Below are positions 42,619 through 46,405 of a stretch of 46,405 nucleotides of DNA, piece after piece. The notes beneath the pieces are model-generated. The model saw only the letters and a list, made by a program, of their open reading frames with translations, did no database searches and had not been told where the DNA came from. The translations under genes were made by a program, and so were the position numbers. Position 1 is the stretch's first letter, and each line of letters begins with the position of its first letter. Origin of the DNA: JBMYYR01 sp049609625 (GTDB lineage Bacteria; Bacteroidota; Bacteroidia; Flavobacteriales; CAJXXR01); NCBI GenBank assembly GCA_049609625.1, contig JBMYYR010000008.1, positions 1 to 46,405 of the forward strand. Direction: 5' to 3'.

Positions 42619-44310
42619 GTGAATTTATCTATCTCAAAACTAAGCTGTTGCGCTTTATTTTTCTTTATTTTCAATACTGTTTTTGCTCAAACCAAAACAC
42701 AACGTCTTACGTACAATCCACAATTTCTTCTGGCTCAAGAGGCTCAGCTTTATTCCATGGATAGCAACCAGGTGTTTCACACCTCTATTCGCCCCTATCG
42801 TCCGATAGATTTAGTTGAATTTATTGACCCAAAACACTTATCGGACAGCTATAAAGCTATGCCTTTGCGTTCAAAATTTCAGCGTCGCTTTTTTCATGAA
42901 GATGTTATTCAATATGTTAATGTAGCCCAAGGTTTCGACATCAGAATCAACCCCTTATTTAATTTTGAATTGATTGCCGATAAGTCAATGGGAGAATTTT
43001 ATTCTGCCGATGCTGCAAATGAAAAAAAGGCAGGGATTGTAAATACTAGAGGCGTTCAGGTTTTGGGGCAACTTGGCAAACGCTTTAGTTTTTATACCGA
43101 AGTAACTGAAAATCAGATAGAAGTACCTGGCTATGTAAAGGATTGGTCATTCCAGCATGATTATGTATTGCCGGGCCAAGGCAGTCCCGAAAGTTTTAAT
43201 TCAGATAAAGACGTGTATGATCTTTTTCAGGCGTCGGGTTATTTTCAATACAAATCTAAAAACTATTTCACCTTTGAGTTTGGGCAAGGCAACCACTTTA
43301 TTGGCGACGGCTATCGCTCGCTTATATTGTCCGACAATGCCATAAATTATCCCTATTTAAAAATCCAAACTCAGTTTGGAAAAGTGAAATACATGAATTT
43401 ATACACCAAATTTTTAGATGTCAATCCGTCCGAGGATGATGCAAATCATTATTCAAAATGGTCGGCCATGCATTATTTGACTTTTAACTTAGGAAAACGT
43501 TGGAGTTTTGGGCTTTTTGAAGCGACTATTTGGGGCGATAGAGAAAACCAAAGAGGTTATGATGTTGGGTATTTGAATCCTCTTATTTTTTATAGAAGTT
43601 TAGAATTTTCTAATGGCTCGGAAGGAACTAATGTGTTGATTGGTGGAACTGTGCAATTCCGAACAGGATCAAAATCAGCTTTATATGGTCAGTTTATTTT
43701 GGATGAATTTACATTGAGCGAACTCACAAAAGCTAATGGCTATTGGGGAAATAAATTTGGTTTTCAGGGCGGTTTCAAGGTTTATGATTTCTTAGCTATT
43801 CCAAAATTCAACCTCAGAACAGAAGTTAATTTAGTGCGTCCGTTTACCTATTCTCATGAGGTGAGTAACGACCCTGACCTTGGAGGTTTGTCCAACTACG
43901 GACACCTCAACCAAGGGCTTGCACATCCTTTGGGCTCTAACTTTATTGAATGGATGTCAACCGCAAGCTATCAATACAAACGATGGTTAATTAATGGTCA
44001 GCTCATGATGGCGACAAAAGGCTATAACCCTGATGGTCAGAATATTGGAGGAGATATTTACGATAGTTATGTTAGTCGATCTAGTCATTATGGCATCGAG
44101 TTTTTGGGTGGAAACAAAACCTCAATCACTGCCATTTCTGGAAAGCTAGCCTATTTAATTAATCCAAGCTACCAATTTAAGATTGAAGCTGGTTTAATGC
44201 TCAGAAACATCTCTCCAGAGGTAGAAACAGATGCATTAAAGACACGTAACGACGCTATTTTCACTTTTGGAATTAAAACAGATTTGTTTAAAAAATCTTA
44301 TGATTTTTAG
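42619..44310 (+). CDS. Outer-membrane barrel protein, RemB/Wzi-like
   Basis: A signal peptide (core CCALFFFIFNTVFAQ) is followed by ~540 residues of beta-strand pattern, including FEFGQGNHFIGDGYRSLILSD, which I associate with the gliding-motility protein RemB and the Wzi capsule-assembly barrel. In Flavobacterium johnsoniae RemB is a mobile surface protein needed on some surfaces; here capsule attachment is an equally good guess. No ATG exists in frame after the stop at 42577, so GTG at 42619 is the start. It is separated from the PIG-V-like gene by 85 nt with its own promoter. Confidence 0.78.
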   Translation: MNLSISKLSCCALFFFIFNTVFAQTKTQRLTYNPQFLLAQEAQLYSMDSNQVFHTSIRPYRPIDLVEFIDPKHLSDSYKAMPLRSKFQRRFFHEDVIQYVNVAQGFDIRINPLFNFELIADKSMGEFYSADAANEKKAGIVNTRGVQVLGQLGKRFSFYTEVTENQIEVPGYVKDWSFQHDYVLPGQGSPESFNSDKDVYDLFQASGYFQYKSKNYFTFEFGQGNHFIGDGYRSLILSDNAINYPYLKIQTQFGKVKYMNLYTKFLDVNPSEDDANHYSKWSAMHYLTFNLGKRWSFGLFEATIWGDRENQRGYDVGYLNPLIFYRSLEFSNGSEGTNVLIGGTVQFRTGSKSALYGQFILDEFTLSELTKANGYWGNKFGFQGGFKVYDFLAIPKFNLRTEVNLVRPFTYSHEVSNDPDLGGLSNYGHLNQGLAHPLGSNFIEWMSTASYQYKRWLINGQLMMATKGYNPDGQNIGGDIYDSYVSRSSHYGIEFLGGNKTSITAISGKLAYLINPSYQFKIEAGLMLRNISPEVETDALKTRNDAIFTFGIKTDLFKKSYDF

Positions 44311-44326
44311 GCTGATAATTAATTTT

Positions 44327-45844
44327 CTAAACCAAAATTCTACCATCCATTTCCTCCACTTGATTCAAATCCATAAGCTCCAAAATGGTCGGTGCAATAT
44401 CGGCTAATTTTCCGTCCAATTTCAAGGCTCTGTCGCTGTTCAGAAGCAAACAAGGCACTTTGTTGGTGGTGTGTGCGGTATGGATTGAACCATCTTCATT
44501 TTTCATTTTCTCGGCATTGCCATGGTCGGCAATAATGAGAATCTGATAGCCTTCTTCTTCCAGATTTGGCACCAAACGGTCCAAACACCCATCAACAGTT
44601 TCTACGGCTTTCACAACGGCGTCGAACTGACCTGTGTGTCCTACCATGTCGGGATTAGCGAAGTTCAAACAAATAAAATCGCTGGCTTGGTCTGAATTGA
44701 TATGAGCTTGGCAAGCTTCCGTAATTTCATTGGCGCTCATCTCTGGAGCCAAATCGTAGGTCGCCACTTTGGGCGAAGGAATCAAGAGTCGAGTTTCGCC
44801 CTCAAACGTTTTTTCTCTACCGCCGCTAAAAAAGAAGGTTACATGCGGATACTTTTCTGTTTCGGCAATCCGAACTTGTGTTTTTCCTGCCGCAGAAAGC
44901 ACTTCGCCTAAGGTATTTTTCAAATTATCTTTTTCAAACAATACCTCAACATTCTTAAATTGCTCGTCGTAGGTTGTCATCGTAACATATTCAATATCAA
45001 TTGGATGCAAATTTTGCTCTTGAATCGGAACTTGGCTAAGCGCCATGCTGATTTCTCTACAGCGATCTGTTCGATAATTAAAACACAGCACTATATCATT
45101 CGCTTTCAGTTGGCTATCTTGCTTTGTGTTTAATGTTGTTGGTTCAATAAATTCATCTGTAATACCTTGGTCATAAGATGATTTTAGGGCTTCCTCGGCG
45201 GAGTCAAAAGCTTGACCTTTGCCTGCTGTCAATAGGTGGTAAGCCTTGGCAACACGCGCCCAACGATGGTCTCGATCCATAGCAAAATAGCGTCCAATAA
45301 GACTAGCTAAATGGATATTAGAATAGGGCGAAATGTAATCAGAAAGCCTAGTCAAATGCCCTAAGCCACTTTTGGGGTCGGTATCTCTTCCATCCGTAAA
45401 GGCGTGAATAAAAATTTGGTTAGAAACCGAAGAAAACACGTCAATCAGAGCCAAAAGGTGATCTATATGCGCATGAATGCCACCATCAGAAACCAGCCCC
45501 ATCAAGTGTAATCGCTTGTTTGGTTGCGCTTTAAGTTTTTTGATAATCGATTTTACAGCCAAATTGTCTTTCAAGCTATTGGTTTCAATACATGTATTGA
45601 TCCGAACCAAATCTTGAAAAATAACGCGGCCTGCGCCGATGTTTAGGTGCCCAACTTCGGAATTTCCCATCTGACCTTCGGGCAAACCAACATGCCGTCC
45701 GTCTGTTCGCAAAGCACAAGAGCTTCCAACCTTTTTTAGCTTATCGAATTTTGGTGTATTGGCCTGAAAAACAGCATCCGAAGCCTGTTCGTTTCCAGTA
45801 CCCCAACCGTCTAATATGAGTAAAGCGACTTTTTTATTGCTCAT
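44327..45844 (-). CDS. gpmI: 2,3-bisphosphoglycerate-independent phosphoglycerate mutase
   Basis: GpmI interconverts 3- and 2-phosphoglycerate in glycolysis with two Mn2+ ions. The 505-residue protein begins with the metal site LLILDGWG (Asp12), has catalytic Ser62 in MGNSEVGHLNIGAGR, the FTDGRDTDP loop and the C-terminal metal ligands in NPDMVGHTG and IADHGNAE. The gene is transcribed toward the convergent RemB/Wzi-like gene; 16 nt separate their stops. Confidence 0.97.
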   Translation of the reverse strand: MSNKKVALLILDGWGTGNEQASDAVFQANTPKFDKLKKVGSSCALRTDGRHVGLPEGQMGNSEVGHLNIGAGRVIFQDLVRINTCIETNSLKDNLAVKSIIKKLKAQPNKRLHLMGLVSDGGIHAHIDHLLALIDVFSSVSNQIFIHAFTDGRDTDPKSGLGHLTRLSDYISPYSNIHLASLIGRYFAMDRDHRWARVAKAYHLLTAGKGQAFDSAEEALKSSYDQGITDEFIEPTTLNTKQDSQLKANDIVLCFNYRTDRCREISMALSQVPIQEQNLHPIDIEYVTMTTYDEQFKNVEVLFEKDNLKNTLGEVLSAAGKTQVRIAETEKYPHVTFFFSGGREKTFEGETRLLIPSPKVATYDLAPEMSANEITEACQAHINSDQASDFICLNFANPDMVGHTGQFDAVVKAVETVDGCLDRLVPNLEEEGYQILIIADHGNAEKMKNEDGSIHTAHTTNKVPCLLLNSDRALKLDGKLADIAPTILELMDLNQVEEMDGRILV

Positions 45845-46024
45845 GATGTTCAGTATCTAAATTGATGTTCTTTGAGGCGGTAAAAGTATACAAATGAACT
45901 GATTTTAGTTTGAATCTTCGATGAAATAACTAGGGCAAACGTATATGAAAAAAACAATATCCGACCTTGTTTTACCATTGGAACTTTTCGGACCTCAATG
46001 TTATTGCTTAGGTTTGTACAACAA

Positions 46025-46100
46025 GAATTGTATGATGGGAGACTGTCACGTATAGTTCTGTGAGAGGCTTAGGGTGAAATTTTCCCTTTGACTAATCGAT
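46025..46100 (+). ncRNA. Remnant of a group II intron 3' end (domains V and VI)
   Basis: 46025-46058 folds as a 34-nt domain V: 8 bp (GAATTGTA / TATAGTTC, including T-G pairs), 6 bp (TGATGG / CTGTCA), a GAGA tetraloop and the 2-nt CG bulge on the 3' side. These are the exact lengths of the canonical element. The catalytic AGC triad at positions 2-4 reads AAT, so the fragment is probably dead. 46059-46100 then fits domain VI: a distal stem AGGG/CCCT and, near the end, CTAATCGAT with a possible branch adenosine at 46094, seven bases from a 3' end at 46100. There is no reverse transcriptase gene; only about 180 nt lie between gpmI and domain V. Confidence 0.65.
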
Positions 46101-46242
46101 TACAAAAAACGTTGTGGCTAATGCAATAAAAATCGCAGACACAATTGAACATTTGCACTAAAAAAGCCAGCCGCACAAACAGCACATTTATTTTTTTGCT
46201 AACGCGAAAAGCCAACGCTGAAAAAAATAAAAGAGTTGTTTC

Positions 46243-46272
46243 TTGCCAACGCTCGAAATAATATTAATTTTG
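46243..46272 (+). promoter_or_regulatory. Bacteroidota promoter: TTG-N19-TAATTTTG
   Basis: TTG (46243-46245), 19 nt, TAATTTTG (46265-46272). Both elements match the consensus; the ATG of the next gene is 20 nt downstream. Confidence 0.75.
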
Positions 46273-46292
46273 AGAAAAAAGATTAAAATTTT

Positions 46293-46405
46293 ATGAGCTT
46301 ATTTCAGAACTCTGTTCTAAACAAATATTTAAAAGGATTGGAGTCCGAAAAAGTCAGTCAGGCTTACGAGCGATTTACAAGTCATTTCCATAATCCGACC
46401 ATTCA
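46293..46405 (+). CDS. Start of a probable restriction-modification DNA methylase (partial)
   Basis: The frame opens at ATG 46293 and runs off the window after 37 codons: MSLFQNSVLNKYLKGL, then SQAYERFTSHFHNPTI. This start resembles the N-terminus of Eco57I-type (type IIG-like) restriction-modification methylases, in which the first residues form the helical nuclease-proximal part. With so little sequence this is a recognition by pattern only. A strong promoter sits just upstream, and the location beside an intron scar fits an accessory island. Confidence 0.5.
   Translation, partial: MSLFQNSVLNKYLKGLESEKVSQAYERFTSHFHNPTI

Larger units (their letters stand above)
45845..46292. other. Accessory intergenic region with intron scar and short repeats
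   Basis: No gene. It contains the gpmI upstream region on the left, the intron remnant (46025-46100), three copies of a GC[CT]AACGC word (46198, 46211, 46245) and the promoter of the next gene. Confidence 0.6.

Noticed and set aside
45945..46055. A 36-codon open frame beginning MKKTISDLVLPLEL
   Set aside because: Its end lies in the structured domain V remnant, it has no known motif, and the length is within chance.
1..46405. CRISPR arrays, complete insertion sequences, rRNA genes, replication origin
   Set aside because: No regularly spaced repeats, transposase motifs, rRNA sequence or DnaA-box clusters were seen.

Overview
The window is about 46.4 kb of chromosome from a member of the Bacteroidota, most likely a Flavobacteriales bacterium. 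The evidence is an AT-rich composition, a secreted protein with a type IX (Por) secretion C-terminal signal, a RemB/Wzi-like outer-membrane protein, the conserved Bacteroidota orders purM-prfA-pyrF and exbB-exbD-tonB-folC, and several Bacteroidota-type promoters (TTG, 19 nt, TAnnTTTG). Most of it is ordinary housekeeping sequence, densely packed and largely on the + strand up to 36.7 kb. One run of 97 N bases (36664-36760) is an assembly gap.

Layout. 1-3452: the 3' end of a large unrecognised protein, followed 5 nt later by a membrane protein with a patatin-like lipase domain. 3524-11281: a 2585-residue secreted M4 metalloprotease with many PKD, GEVED, CUB and anchor-type domains. 11436-17389: purM, prfA, pyrF, trkA, trkH (purine and pyrimidine synthesis, translation termination, K+ uptake). 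17584-21945: miaB, a receiver-less sigma-54 activator, an LptE-like lipoprotein, a TPR-like protein and secG, ending at a strong terminator. 22213-22458: rpmB alone with its own promoter and terminator. 22897-27002: a Fur-family regulator, purA, an OstA/LptA-like protein and a small beta-barrel. 27124-27211: tRNA-Ser(TGA). 27351-36655: polysaccharide deacetylase, anmK, a NatAB-like ABC exporter, a YgjP-like metallopeptidase, a THUMP RNA methyltransferase, hisS, hutH and a VOC protein.

After the gap lie the end of an MNT-type nucleotidyltransferase and, on the - strand, an AtpZ/AtpI protein plus a small membrane protein that usually head the ATP synthase operon; atpB and the other subunit genes do not follow. 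Further right on the - strand is a remarkably compact chain, exbB-exbD-tonB-folC-tRNA-Val, with no base between any two genes. A divergent PIG-V-like mannosyltransferase and a RemB/Wzi-like protein follow, then gpmI on the - strand.

The right end is accessory. At 46025-46100 there is what folds as domains V and VI of a group II intron, with exactly 34 nt in domain V, a 2-nt bulge and a GNRA loop, but with the catalytic triad mutated and no reverse transcriptase nearby. Just beyond it a well-formed promoter drives the first 37 codons of a probable restriction-modification methylase that runs off the window. I found no CRISPR array, no complete transposon and no clear new system. The best leads are the intron scar beside the probable restriction gene, the broken atp operon next to the toxin-antitoxin-type fragment, and the two-gene patatin unit at the left edge.
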